Positions 36,830-49,458 of a stretch of DNA of 64,000 bases are shown piece by piece (position 1 is the stretch's first letter; each line of letters begins with the position of its first letter). The position numbers and the translations under genes are program-made. The notes under the pieces were generated by a model. The model saw nothing but the letters and a program-made list of their open reading frames with translations, searched no databases and was not told the origin of the DNA. Source of the DNA: Blumeriella jaapii (taxonomy: Eukaryota > Ascomycota > Leotiomycetes > Helotiales > Drepanopezizaceae); contig VWND01000001.1 of the NCBI GenBank assembly GCA_009599575.1, positions 620,001-684,000 of the forward strand, read 5' to 3'.

Positions 36830-39309
36830 ATGATTCGACGGCCTCTGACGAGATGGCTGAGCACGAGTCCGCCGCGTCAGGCCGGTTATGAGGACACCAT
36901 TGGGAATCTGAAGATTGGCAGCCAGACGAGGGTCATCTTCCAGGGCTTCACGGGTATGTCGTGGTGTCTTCGTTGCCGCTCGAAGTTCAGTTATCTGACT
37001 ATGTATCTCTTGGCGTAGGGAAACAAGTACGTCCGTCGACTTGAGATTCGATCTTAGGTACGGGTTGACTTACCTGGTTTCGGTGTAGGCGACGGCCAAT
37101 GCCAAAGAAAGCATTGCCTGGGGTACCAACATCGTCGGAGGGGTCACGCCCAAGAAGAATGGCGAGCATCTTGGGCTCCCCGTCCTGCCCACCGTGCGAG
37201 AGGTCGGTCTTCCTCTTCTCTTCTCTTCCTGACCTCACCGGACTTGAAGATGTGGGTTCGTCTCGACTAACAGTGCCAGGCCATGGAAAAGCTGAAGCCG
37301 GATGCAACCGGTATCTACGTTGCGGCCCACCAAGCACCGGCTGCCATTGAGGAAGCCATTGCGGCCGAGGTGCCGCTCATTGTGGCGGTTGCGGACACAT
37401 CCCTATTCACGATGTCATGAGAGTACCTGCACCTGGTCGCTCCAATGTTGACGTGACACTGACCGGACTCAGATACATTCCATCTTGAAGACGCAGTCCA
37501 AGTCAAGACTTGTGGGTGCCAATGCTCCCGGCATCATATCCGCCATTGGCAAGTGCAGGATCGGCTTCCAGCCTCTTCCGTGCTTTATGCCCGGCCGCGT
37601 GGGTATCGTTGCGAAGTCCGGCACCTTGAGTTACGAAGGTACGTCTTTCTGCTGTCCCTGGCTCGAATCAAGGCCTCGGTTGACGGTGCATATCTAGCTG
37701 TTGCGTCAACAACCAGAGCTGGTCTCGGACAGAGCCTGTGCGTTGGCATGGGAGGAGATGTCCTCGCCGGCACCAACTTTGTTGACGCTCTGAAGATCTT
37801 TGAGCATGATGACGATACGGAGGGTATCATCCTCATCGGAGAGATTGGCGGAGAAGCAGAGTTGCATGCTGCCGAGTGGATCAAAGAGTACAGGAAACGA
37901 TCGCCAAACCCCAAGTAAGCCGGCTACCCACTCCTTGAACTTAGATGAAGACCTTGCTCACGTTACATAGGCCTATATCAGCCTGCATAGGGGGTATTAG
38001 AGCCGCTCCAGGCAGGATAATGGGCCATGCTGGGGCTTTCGTCTTGCCCGGCGAGCCTGATGCCTTGACCAAGATCAGGTACCTTTCAGACGCCGGTGTC
38101 ACCGTAGTCAACCACCCCGAGAAGCTCGGAGACGCCATGAAGACCCTTCTCGGTATCTCAGGCCGCGCCAGCAGTGGAACTGCAACATCGGGCTCCTCGC
38201 AACGCAGAGGTATGCACATCATGCGTCGAGTGCGACCAACAGCGAACGCACTCATCCCGCACCCCCCTACTGTCGTCCAGAAGCGCACCTTGTACATCCG
38301 CGAGGAGTTCGCCTTGGACCTCCTCCGGGAGAAGGGCTTCAACGCTTCCGACTACTCCGGCAAGGGTGAGAGATGCTTGCTCGCCGTAGCCGTGGATCGC
38401 GCCGCCCTCTCCCCGTGCATCGTCGCCTCCCCAGCTTCTGAGCTGGATCCGATCCACGCGTCGACCAAAAAGTTCCCTTTTGACTACCGGCAAGGCGTGG
38501 ACGCCTCCCAGGTAGCCGCGATAGCTGCGCACCTGCAGCTCAGCACGTCCGCCACGGAGTCCCTGTCCAAGATGATCAATGGGCTCGTGGACCTGTTCAT
38601 GGAGAAGGAGGCCTTCCTGCTGGAAACTCGGCTCGTTGAGCGCCTCGGCGACCTCAAGGTCGTGGGCGCTCGCTTCGGCTTCGACGACGCCGCGTTCCGC
38701 TCGACGAAGCGCCAGGCGGACATCCACGCCCTGCGGCGCATCGCGGACGAGGACGCGGCCGAGGTCGAGGCCGAGCAGGACGGCATCGTGTACCTCAAGC
38801 TGGCGGGCGACTCGGCCAACATCGGCACGCTGGTCAACGGGGCGGGCCTCGCCATGAACACGGTCGACGCGCTGGCCGACGCCGGCGGGCGCGCCGCCAA
38901 CTTCCTCGACACGGGCGGCAAGGCGACGAGCGAGACGGTCAAGAAGAGCTTCCAGGTCATCCTGCGCGACGCGCGCGTGCGCGTCATCTTCGTCAACATC
39001 TTCGGCGGCCTGACGCTCGGCGACATGATCGCCAACGGCATCCTGCTCGCCTTCAAGGAGCTGGACATGCAGGTCCCGGTCGTGGTGAGGATCCGAGGGA
39101 CGAACGAGGAGCAGGGCCAGAAGATCGTAAGTCATCCCCTGGGCGGGGGGTGTGGGATGCACGATGAAACATAGGAGATGGGAAAGAGGAAAACAGCACT
39201 AACAGCAAACCCGCTTCCACAGATCGCAGAGAGCGGCCTCCCCCTCCACGCCTTCGCCGACTTCGAAGCCGCGGCCGCCAAGGCAATCGAGCTGGCGAAC
39301 CGAGCCTAG
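36830..39309 (+). CDS. Fused alpha-beta succinyl-CoA ligase-like protein, mitochondrial
   Basis: About 671 residues in eight exons: 36830..36953, 37019..37026, 37089..37202, 37280..37422, 37473..37638, 37698..37914, 37971..39126, 39223..39309. The N terminus [16 protein letters not shown] looks like a mitochondrial presequence. Residues to about 320 are a complete alpha subunit: CoA-binding [24 protein letters not shown] and the phosphohistidine loop RIMGHAGAF. After a basic linker ([19 protein letters not shown]) comes a beta-like half with [42 protein letters not shown] and [18 protein letters not shown]. The junction lies inside exon 7. The beta half lacks the N-terminal ATP-grasp GGRGK segment. 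The usual metal-ligand region EINP / LDAKxxFDD reads ETRL / VGARFGFDD. Exon 2 has only eight bases. One base is missing at about 37394-37396. The reaction is uncertain. Confidence 0.85.
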
Positions 39310-41000
39310 AGCGTAAGTACCGTACCTACCGTGCCTGGGAGCGCGTTCGCCAGGTGTCGAGATTGTGTAGATTTGCACATACCTTCCTCTTACAGATATG
39401 GAGATGCGCAATGAGAGATGAAGCGAGGCGTGAGACGTGAGAAGGAGAGGAAAGGAAAGAAAAGGCAAAAGACGCGAGTGGAGATATGATGTAGATATAT
39501 AGGTAGGTAAGGTAGGTATGTATGTGTCTAGATATACAGTAGGTGTATGTATATACCTACTACGAAGCGAGTAATGCCTTGTTGTTTGCTGTCTGTTAGA
39601 CATTTGAATACTCGTCTATTACGCATCTCCTTCTCCTTGTTGCGTGATCGCTGAGAGGGCACAGTGAGGTACCTATAGGCATGTAGGTACCTACCTAGGT
39701 AGGGACCTCAGTAGCTCGCCCGATAACCCAGTTGTGGAACAGTTGTAGCTAGGCAGGTGGTGGGTGAGGAGGGCAAGTGGTTGAACAACATCGATTGAGA
39801 GCCCTATGGCCCTCTGTCTCTTTCTGGGTAGTGGAGGAGCGGAGGGCGTGCTGTTCTCACACGAGCTCACCCACACCCACTTGAGGTTATCTCATTATCT
39901 GTCTGTTTATTTGCTTTTGTCTTTGCCTAGGTATGTAGGTAGATAAGTAAGGTAGGTATGAGTATGTGCACAGTACAGCACAATATGTTGGTACTTATAT
40001 GAGTGAATGTGTAGATTAAACCGGACTTGGATTTGCTCGTGTCCATTCGGTCGGTAGACCGGTCCATCGGTAAAGAAGACGGAAGGAAGGAAGTAAGGAC
40101 TCGGAAAGACGGAGATAGGAATCTGGTAGTGTGAGCTGAAGTATAGATAGGGAGGTCTGTTCAACCAAGGTTCTTGGGCCTAGGAATCAACAGAGCTGGT
40201 CGCTTTTACGTTTTTTTTAGTGTATCTAATACTTATATTTGGTATCTTCTGCGTGTGTATGTTTGTGTGTGTGTGTGTGTGTGATTTCCTGGTCTCGCTA
40301 ATTTCTTTGTGTTTACTTGTTTTTCTACATAGGTGGGTCTTAGTTACAAGGTACCTGTATCCCAAAGAAGAAGCGTGTTGTAGTAAAAGGTGGAAGAAAA
40401 GCTTGAAGATGTGTTTTCTACCCGCATCCCTTAAAAAGGAAGCGTGTCGAAATGTGGTACGGACGATTGACACCGTGTGCAGTGATGGTTTCATTCTTTT
40501 CTATTGGATCCTACTCTAAAGACCTTGGCTCAACGTGATTCCGGTCGGGTTGAGTAGGATGGGTACCTAAGGTCTGTACTCTCGGTCTCCAAATTGAGGT
40601 TGGAATGAGATAGGGATGGACGGGTATTCATTTCCCATCCCAGGAGAGAAATGAGAGAGACCAGATAGGATATCAGGCGAGACAGCATTACGCTGTGCCT
40701 TATCGTCGTCACCGTCCTTCTCGTGGCGCCAATGAGCAGTCTCGATGTCCCGAAGAAAGGACCTCGCCCTAAGAACTCGTTGGCTAGAATAGAGCTTTCT
40801 CTTTCTTGGAGAAAGAGAGAGAGGCTGATTCTCCATGGACGGATGAATTTCTATGCCCGATCTTAGACCACGGAGGATCGAGGCTCTCAATCCCGTGTCT
40901 CGCGGCAGCACAGACACCATTCTCAGGGACGACTGTGTGTCGTAGTCTCCGAAATGGTGAAAGGCCTTACGGATGATCGCTCGTCAACAGACAACCTCAT
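39310..41000. other. Intergenic between convergent genes
   Basis: About 1.7 kb with GGTA/TACC tetramer clusters at about 39500-39530, 39670-39705 and 39925-39960, and a GT run at about 40264-40284. A 117-codon frame on the minus strand (40567-40920) resembles nothing I know and is not annotated. Confidence 0.5.
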
Positions 41001-41876
41001 CTACCGCCATCCCCCAACCCTTCCCTCATCCCACCTCTCTTTCCGCTCTTGGCGCGAGTAATACAGCTTCTTCGCCTCGCGGTACTTTCGCACCCACTCG
41101 GCCCCCTCTCTCTCCGTCGCAGTTCCGCCATCACCCTCCAGAAAGCTCTCCTCCAACGCCCGGCATATCATCTCCTGCTCCTGCACCCCCTGACTCAGCC
41201 GTTGGTACAGCGACGATGGGGAGAACGGCGCCAGCGCCCGGTCCATGTCCAACTGCTTCTGGCGCCACTGTCTCTCGAGCGCGTGCGTCGAGAGCAGCTG
41301 TGCCTGGGTCGAAGCCCGGAGATGCACGAGACGCGCCTCCAGATCATTCAGGTGCGAGGCCAGCGCGACGTTCTCCGCGAGGGCCACTCGCAGCGGTTCC
41401 TGCGTCGCTTTGACGGAAGGGTGAGCCGTTGTCGTCGCGTGCGTCAGCGCAGCTAGCAGCGTGGGCTTCGCGAGCACGTCGGCCAGATCCTGTTTCCTGG
41501 GACCGCGTTAGTGCGGATCCTACAGACGCGTAGGCATCACCTTCACGCACGATTTGTCCTCGAGGATCTGGGGCAGCCATTGCTCGCCCGGGTCCTGGGC
41601 TGCGTGAGCCGCCCCTTCGCGCAACCGGGCCTGCTGCGTCGACTGGGGGTCTGCCGCACTCCCATCTCCTTCTCGATATGTGCTAGAGCTCTCTCGAGCG
41701 TGTGAAGGAGGAGGCGGAGGATGAGGGCGCGGCGCTTGGTTCCCGGCAGGCGTGCTGCGGCGAGAGCCCTCCTGATTGCCTGGTTTGGGCGGAGGTGCTG
41801 GGGGCGGGTTCGGGTCGAAGGATTGCGAGTTGCGATGGGACTGGTAGGTCGGATATGCCGGCGAGGGCGACGACAT
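41001..41876 (-). CDS. vps37: Vps37-like ESCRT-I subunit (Mod(r) domain)
   Basis: Component of the endosomal ESCRT-I complex, which sorts ubiquitinated cargo into multivesicular bodies. Two exons, complement(41001..41496, 41551..41876), give about 273 residues. A Pro-rich, disordered N-terminal third (FDPNPPPAPPPKPGNQ) precedes the Mod(r) helical hairpin. The hairpin starts at LPQILEDK, crosses the intron into QDLADVLAKPTLLAALTH, and continues through AENVALASHLNDLEARLVHL, then QRLSQGVQEQEMICRALEES and EWVRKYREAKKLYYSRQERK. The intron (41497-41550) is GT-AG, and its phase fits the acceptor at 41497-41498. The family call rests on the Mod(r) pattern. Confidence 0.8.
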
Positions 41877-43995
41877 GACGTTGAGTACGGAGGTGGAGGT
41901 GGAGGTGGAGGTGGAGAAGTTGTTCTTGTTGTTGTTGTTGTTGTTGCTGTCGTCGCGAGATTCACGTGAGTTGCCCTGTAGCGAGGGGAAAGGGGGCGGG
42001 GCAGCTCTTATCTTATCGCTTATCGCTTATCGCTCCCATCAGTCATCATCCCCCATCTCAATCCTCAAGCCCCCAGGTTCTCCCTCCCTGACGCCCGTCA
42101 TGTATCGAGTCATGACGAGAAGGTCTGGACGCATGAGACACGAGATACCACGACACCGTCTACCTCGACAATTAAACTCAGGATCCATATCCATGCCGCG
42201 GCTTACGTACTACGCAGGTAGATGTGCAGGACCCCTTGGGGGCTCGGTCGATCTCGAGACTCGGCTGCATCTATTGACGCCGCAGAAAGACCGACAGCTC
42301 AATGATCACCGCAAGGTGTCGGTAGAGTAAGAAGAAACTCTACCGTGTCTACTGTACCTTATTGATCGTCATCATTACAAATTTGCTCGTTCTTGTTGCA
42401 TCTTCTTGTTTCGCCCTGAGCGGAGTCGGGCTGGAATGCTAGGATGGTTGGTTGAACGTTGCACGGAGGAAGTGGCCATTTTCCATTTCCCGCACCGGAG
42501 AGAAAGTATCTTGACTTCGGAGTCCGTACCGTATGTGTGTGCGGTAGGTACGTCCTGTTTGTACAGTACTGTCATGTACAGTTGGTTTGTCTATCAAGTC
42601 CCGAACCGAAGTCTCCTCCGCCCGGTCTATCCGAGACAGAGATAGAAGAAGAATCATGAGAGAAGCAATTTGCTCCTCCCCGAGTGACAAGTGTTGACTA
42701 CACCGTAAGTGACATCTTCCAACCAATTATGCCTCTGAGTCTCGTTCTCTTATCTTCACGATGAAGCGCGGCCAAGTCAGATCGATAGATGACGGCGCTT
42801 GCAGTGAGTGATGTTGGTCCTCGTTCTGCGAGATACATATGCAGAAATATATTGCTCCGACGCAAGAGGCTGTCTGCCGTGCGTAGCTCTATTGCGTACT
42901 CCTTACTCATGCCGCGACAACTTCTACATTTGTCTCCAGAGACAGGCTCATCGGCCCTACCCTACGCCCATCCTCCTCCTGATAGTCAAGTTTGCCCGGA
43001 CTAGTGTCTTCTTCGAGTCGGCAACAATGTTGACACGCAAGTTATGGTTCGCGACTACCGAAATTTGATTTCGGCCTATGTGCAGTACGGTTTGGTACTG
43101 TAATATGTAGAAGTAACTTCGACGTAAGCAGCAAAGGACAAATAAGAAAGCTCGCAAGACGAAAGCAAGGGAAGGTTCGTGATCGGTACCGATTCTCGAG
43201 AGTTTCAGTAGTTGCACTGACCTCCGTCTCCGATGCTACTGTACTGTACTATGCTTCTACACATGTATGTGTACAGTACTGGACTGGACTGTACACTCAC
43301 TGCCTTACTCATGGAGGAGGCAGCCCTTGGCTTCGGCCTCATTCCAGATGTGATTGTCCGGGCTGGGCTCTTGGTTCTGCCGGCCAGACGCTCTGCGTAA
43401 ATAGCGAATACGGCCGAGCCCAATGGCGAGCCTGGATGTTATACTACGATATTGGTATACGATACGATTACATCGTATATGTCCTACAGGTCGGGTCAGG
43501 TCAGGTCAGGCCTGCGTGCAGCGGTGCAGCGGTGCAGTCTTGTTGGTCATTATCGACACCAATATCAACGTGTTGACCTCCCGGCCGGCCCAAGCGAGCC
43601 AGGCCCAGGCCATATATTTGCTTTTTTTCCTCCACGCCACACCACCACCTCCACCACCACCACCACTACCACTCTCTCCCCTCAGCTTCCCCCACGACAA
43701 ACCTCCCTTCACGACGATCGAGTGCGTACGGGTCATACGGGATAGGAGCAGTGCAGAGGCTGCCTCCGGTACTGGGGGAAACACTTCTCATTGCTTTGGC
43801 CGTGGCCATCCCGTCTTCGATCCCACGATGCGTGCCGGTCGAACGTGCGACGACGACGACGACGATTCCCACCGCCTCCAAGCTGCGCGCGCGACCTCGA
43901 CGACTCGGCCGTGAAGAGTGAGCTGCTATGCTGTGTCAACTACAGGTCGATTTATCCCCGCGACCGGATCGCATCAGTGCCCAACGCAGAATACC
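41877..43995. other. Intergenic between divergent vps37 and the F-box gene
   Basis: About 2.1 kb. GGTGGA hexamers and a GTT run at 41887-41947 directly before vps37; CAGTA tracts at about 42561-42580 and 43230-43290; a GGTCA run at 43491-43510; a CCA run at about 43640-43672. Frames up to 163 codons here are low-complexity. Confidence 0.55.
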
Positions 43996-45721
43996 ATGGA
44001 TCCCCTCCACATCACCGAATTCGCGTCGGAGCGATACTTCAGCAAACTGAGGCAGTTGAATGAACCCCCCGACAATGCTGCCTCCTCATCCTCGGAAAGT
44101 TCAGGTGCGGCAGCACCGCTTCCGCCGCCGCCAACGGGCCATACTTTTACATTAGCGCTAGGGCGACAGCGTCTCTGGACGACGATGAACTTCCTCCTCT
44201 CACACTCAAGCCCAGTGAGCAGAAAAAACGATCCCTGGGCCATGATCTGACAACCTTACGGACGCAGCGACGGCCCACCTTTACCGGCTCGTTTGGAAGA
44301 TTGAGCTCCAAGATTCATATTATCCACAAGGTTCCTTCGATCGTGGAGCATCGGGAGGAGATTCGGTCTCAGGACCCCGTCGTTGCCCCGACGTATGTTT
44401 ATTCATTGTATGGAGGACTTGCTTGCGTTACTGACATCGAGATAGTCTCAACCTGAGTGAGCTTTTTCTCGCTCTACCAAACGAACTCCAAGCCCAGATC
44501 ATTGCCCCACTTCCGATACATACAGTTCTCATTCTCAGGCAAGTATCCAAGTCATTTCACACGATTGTGACACTCAATGAGTCGACAATTGCGCGCTATC
44601 ATATTGCCAATACCCTTCCATCCTACGCACTACGTTTGTACCCTCTCCCTGACCCCGCGTGGATCAACCTCCACTATTTATGCAGTATATGGCACCGTCT
44701 CCACGTTGCCGAGAAGCTGTCAACCATGATAGCAGCACAAGCAACGAAAGAAATTTTTCTCCGTAACACAGAGGCTCTCAGGCTTGAGTTTGAGCCCCAA
44801 CACCGACGGATGCGGCAGCGCCTGATGCCGCTCGTCTTCACGCTCTTCCATTTCTTCGAAACATTTCGCGACATACACATGCTGCAGCTCAACAACGGGC
44901 CGCCGTTACATTACCAAGCGTACACACTACATCCCATCGAGGCACAAGTAATGGCCATGTACGACGACCAGACGCTACTGAAAGTCCACCAAGTATTTCC
45001 TCTGGTGATCTCGTCATTTTCCAGAAGGCTGCGACCACCTTCGTACGTCGGTACACTCGAACGTTCCATCAAAGGATACCTCAAGGACAGACCTCCCGAC
45101 GAAGTCTACGCTACCATCCTCGCGGTCGGTGGTCTTCGCCAAGCCCAGCGCTTCTGGGAAACAAAAGGCTACAATGCCCGCCGTGCCGCCGTCGATATCT
45201 GGTACGGCTTCATCACGCGGGCGCCCGTGGAAGCCGCTCCTCAGAAGTCGAAGATGTCACTCATATCCCACCTCGGACGTAAGAAGTCTTCCAAAGCCAC
45301 GGAAGCTTCGACGTCCTCCTTCGACTCCGGCTGCCACGACGCAACGTCCTGCCGCGAATGGTTCTGCGTCAAGCCGACCTGCGCCAACACCCGCCGGCGG
45401 CACTCAACCGACAATCTCGTCTTCCACTCCTCTCTTTCGGCCGGGCCACCCATGTCCCCTCTTCCGCGTGACCAGCTCCGTCTCATGCTTCCAGACCTGC
45501 AGCAACTGAGCAACATCTGGATGCACACAGCGGAGGCGCTGATCTTGGAGCGGCGCATCGTCAGCCGGCCGCAGGACATCAAACGGAACACGCAGGTGCT
45601 GCTGGAACTGATCCGGGATGATGGACTCGAGGTCCGGGAGGACTTCGTGGTGGCACCCGAGGTGCGAGCTGTGGTTGAGGTGCAGGAGGGGATGGGGCCG
45701 GGGGGAGCGATGTCCGATTGA
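43996..45721 (+). CDS. F-box domain protein
   Basis: Probable substrate adaptor of an SCF ubiquitin ligase. Three exons, 43996..44104, 44170..44392 and 44446..45721, give about 535 residues. The F-box is at about residues 115-150: LPNELQAQIIAPLPIHTVLI followed by LRQVSKSFHTIV. Downstream is a helical fungal-specific region (PSYALRLYPLPDPAWINLHY, RLMPLVFTLFHFFETFRDIH, GLRQAQRFWETKGYNARRAA) without LRR or WD repeats. The first intron (44105-44169, GTGCGG to CAG) is inferred because the first exon and SLDDDELPPLTLKPSEQKK lie in different frames; a sequence indel is the alternative. The second intron (44393-44445) is a clear GT-AG. The target is unknown. Confidence 0.8.
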
Positions 45722-46316
45722 TTCGGACTCGGATTTGATCTTTATCTTGGTTTTTCATTATGAATAGTCAGAATTGGTTTGAGTGGTTGATCCCATCAAT
45801 GCGATTTGAAGCGAGCGAGCGGTTATTGAGGATAAGCGGGTAAGCAAGCATTGAAAAGGCGTTTTCTTTTATTGTCTTCGGCGCCGGCACATCTGATTTC
45901 TGTATTCACGAACACACAAAGTGCACGACTGGCAGGCAGCACATGGCGTAAAGGTTCTTTTGGAATGTGTGTTCGTGGGTGGGTAGGTTGGTCGTGGGAG
46001 AGGATTGGAGGGGTGAGGAAAAAGGCGAGGGGGTTTATCTGGGTTAGGTAGGTATAGATATCAATCCATGTGTGTTGTATCCGCTTTGGTAAAATGAAAT
46101 GGGGGTGAAGCGAGGTGAACAAATAGTAAGGAGAAGTGAAATAAATACAGAATGTGGTCATCAAAGCGGTCGTCTATCTTCTCACCATTGCTACCTACCT
46201 TAGGTACCTTAGGTACGTTTTAATACCAAATCCCCTCCTCCCTCATCCTTTCCTGCCCGAATGTACTCTTCTACATGTACGGTAGGTACAATGCTGTGGG
46301 CATTAAAATTGCTTGC

Positions 46317-46429
46317 TTTCTTTCCTTTCCTTCCTTTCCTTTCCTTTCCTTTCCTTTCCTTCCTTTCCTTTCCTTTCCTTTCCTTTCCTTTCCTTTCCTT
46401 TCCTTTCCTTTCCTTTCCTTTCCTTTCCT
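46317..46429. repeat. (TTTCC)n pentanucleotide array
   Basis: About 22 TTTCC units with two one-base interruptions. Confidence 0.95.
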
Positions 46430-46785
46430 ATGGAAAAGAATAAGCAATGCAAATGCATGCATGGATATGTACTGTATAGTCCACCCACTTGACGTCGTCC
46501 TTTCCTACATCGGGTCAAAATCCTGACAGCGGGCAGGCGAGCATCGCACCAAGCGAGCCAGAGATGGAGAATGGGGGAAAGCTGTGGTTCACATGATGGG
46601 GCGCGAAACTTCTTTTTGGGTGGGGGGGGGGGGGGGGGTGATTTTTCTCCTTCCCCTTTCTTTCCTACCCTCCTTTTGGGGAGAGAGAGAGAGGCTGGGT
46701 TACTGAGTTGAGGCTGGTTGGGTGTGGGTTTGAGAGTTAGGTGTAGTAGTCAATCGAGGGGTCTTGAAACAGCCAGGAAGGTTAG

Positions 46786-46786
<1 letters not shown>

Positions 46787-46820
<34 letters not shown>
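46787..46820. repeat. 34-base G run
   Basis: Pure G from 46787 to 46820. A second G run of about 18 bases lies at 46622-46639. The exact lengths are unreliable. Confidence 0.85.
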
Positions 46821-46823
<3 letters not shown>

Positions 46824-47180
46824 ATGGCAGATAGTGGATTGTAGATTGCAGATTGGAGAATTGTAATAGTAGACATAAATACAGTAGGCAGGTAGGTAAT
46901 GTAGCTATGCATTAGCGCCAAAGTTGGGTTTCTGTTTTGTTGTGCCGAACTAGAGGTTATCCCCGGGAAGAAATGCATGTACAACATGATATTTACAAAG
47001 AAGACAGATAGGGACTAGAGTACACGATCCGCCATACCCTTTCCTTTCACTTCACTTCTCCTTCTCCTCTCTGCCCACACACATACACTCTCTGCCTCAA
47101 CCTAGCTTCACAAATCAACTCAGCAACAACCCACCCGAAGCCTACGAAACCACACCTACAGTCCCACCCCATCCCGCCCC

Positions 47181-49458
47181 CTAAAGACCGTACTCAGCAA
47201 CCATCTTCTCGGCAGCCGTCTCCCCAACCAAATAAGCTGTCGATTGGGTATGGTTATTAGGCAGCAGCGGTAGCACGCTCAAGTCGACAACGCGCAGCTT
47301 CTGGCACCCGCGTACGCGGAAGGATGTGTCCACGCAAGCGTCGGAGTCGGAAGCGCGACCCATGCGCACTGTGGAGCACATGTGCCTGTTTGATGGAAGA
47401 TGGATCAGTGGCTGATTTTGTGTGTGTAGTCTGGGATCTGAATGATAGGGGGGTGTGTAGGTGTTTATAAAAGAGAGAGAGAGAGAGAGAGAGAGTTACC
47501 AAGAAGAAAACATATTCCCTTTGCAATGCTCCCAGATATCCTCATCGCTAGCACTTTTCGGACACCCAATCAGCTTCACGGCGCTCTGAGCGAACACGGG
47601 CGCCGATAGTAACTTCATGAGGGTGCGCACGGCCTCAATCAGCACCCGCCGGTCGTAGGCGTGCCCGATCAGGTTCGGGTCGACGACGGGGGGCGCGGTG
47701 GGCGACGCGGATGACAGTCGCACGCTGCCGTGCGATTGCGGGTTCATGACGAAGGCGAGCGCCGTGAGGTAGGAGTCTGTGGGTTGCAGGGCATAGTCGC
47801 CTACGAAGAGAGGGGGGGTGTGCTATGCTGTTGGTCAGCCGGTACTTCCTAGACTTGGTTCTCCGATAGAAAAGAGGATGATGGACAGGGGAGGGCGAAG
47901 GACTGCGAGAGGAAGCAAGAGGAGAGGGGCAGGAGATGGGAAGAGTGGGAGGAAAGGGACGCACCGTAGCAATCTCAAAGATAGGCACCGTCTCCTTCTT
48001 CAAGTGCGCCCGTGTGTGCTCATCCAGCGCCTGGAACTCCTCGCTCGCGTACACCGCGTCGCTCTTGAACCAGCCCATCGGCACGCTGCCGTACATGCTC
48101 GTCATCAGACCCGTCTTATCCCTGGCATGCTGGGCTCGCGCCGCCGCCACGGCCTCCGGGTCGCCCTCGAACGCCATGCGGTCGTTGGTGCCGCCGCGCT
48201 GCAGCAGCGTGACGGTCGAGAAGCCGTGGTCCTGCATGTTCTGGCCGACGCCGGCCAGCGCGTGCACGACCGGGATGCCGTGCTTCGCGAGCTCGTCCGC
48301 GGGGCCGATGCCCGAGAGCATGAGTAGTTGCGGGGAGTTGAGCGCCTGTGTTCGCGACATCAGCATATGTGAAGTGCGGTTCGCTTTGTTTTGTTGACTT
48401 GCAAAAATCGGAGGGGCATCTAAGCGAAGGGGGGCTCGCTTACGCCACCTGACAACACAACATCCTTGCTCGCTAGATACTGCTTGCCCTCGATCGTCTC
48501 TACACCAACAGCTTTCTTCCCTTCCATCAGCACCTTCGCAATATGGCTATTCAACACGATCGTCAGATTGCTCGGTGCGTCCTCCAGGTACGCGGACGCG
48601 GTGGTGCGAGAGCCCCGATATGCGCACGTGGCACCCATCCCCATGCCGATGGGATTTCCGCTATTCACGTCGGGGTTGACGCCGAGCCCGACTTCTTCGG
48701 CGGCGACAAAGACATCGGTGAGACCTTTCTCCCAAGGATCAGCGTAAGAGAGGTGGAGAGGACCAGTGGTGCCGTGGTCTGCGCGATCCGTTAATTCTTG
48801 TGCTTTTGCTGTGGAGAAACGGAAGGGAGAGGAAAGAAAACGGTACCTTCCGCCTTGGGATTGATGTACTTCTTGTGCTCGGCGGGGATCTCGACGTGAT
48901 AGCTCTCGATCTTCTGGAAGCGCTTCTTGACGTTCTTCCAACTCCAGGCGTCATCGTCTACTTTGCGCGCCCATCTAGCGAAAGGTAACCAACACGTTAG
49001 CCATGAATCCCCATTGACACTTCTCACATCACTAAAAAAACAAGTGTCCCCAAAACTCGGCCTCTTCACAAGAGGTAGACTCACTCATCGAAATCCTCAT
49101 CCGCCCCAATGATCCAACAGCTAAAGTTAATGGCCGTGCTCCCACCCAGCCCCTTCCCACGCGAGTAGTCAATCTCCTGGCCGCTAAGATGAGTCTGAGG
49201 CGTGGTCTTGTAGCCCCAGTTTAAGTGAGGCATGGTGAAGGCGAGATTGAAGCGATCAGCGGGGACGAGGTACTCGGCTTCCTTGTTGTCACCACCAGCC
49301 TCAATGAGGAGGACGGAGGGTTTGCTGGAGGCCTGAGCAAGGCGTGCTGCAAGGGCGCAGCCTGAGGGGCCAGCTAGGTGGACGTTAGTATCTTTAGGAT
49401 AGAGGTAAGGAGGTTGGAGCGTACCGCCCACGATGACGAAGTCGTACGCTGAAGACAT
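47181..49458 (-). CDS. GMC-family FAD-dependent oxidoreductase
   Basis: Glucose-methanol-choline oxidoreductase of about 557 residues in seven exons: complement(47181..47385, 47500..47800, 47965..48345, 48444..48778, 48847..48974, 49085..49373, 49425..49458). The FAD Rossmann loop is split by intron 1: [18 protein letters not shown]. Other signatures: [17 protein letters not shown] (GMC signature 1), [18 protein letters not shown] (signature 2), and the C-terminal [10 protein letters not shown] with the catalytic His plus [13 protein letters not shown]. No signal peptide, so probably intracellular. The substrate cannot be told. Introns are GT-AG and keep phase, except the one between 47965 and 47800. 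There the acceptor is one base short of the expected [16 protein letters not shown], and a missing G at 47800-47801 would fix it. Confidence 0.9.

Larger units (their letters stand above)
45722..47180. other. Intergenic between convergent genes, repeat-rich
   Basis: About 1.5 kb. Holds a TACCTTAGG-type cluster at about 46185-46215, the TTTCC pentamer array and two long G runs. No gene seen. Confidence 0.55.

Noticed and set aside
38158..39162. 334-codon minus-strand frame opposite the ligase-like gene
   Set aside because: Shadow of the coding strand with no start context or motifs.
40567..40920. 117-codon minus-strand frame
   Set aside because: No recognisable motif or splice support; it lies in the 3' flank between two convergent genes.
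43423..43914. 163-codon plus-strand frame upstream of the F-box gene
   Set aside because: Pro and Asp runs come from CCA and GAC microsatellites; no upstream or downstream exon fits.
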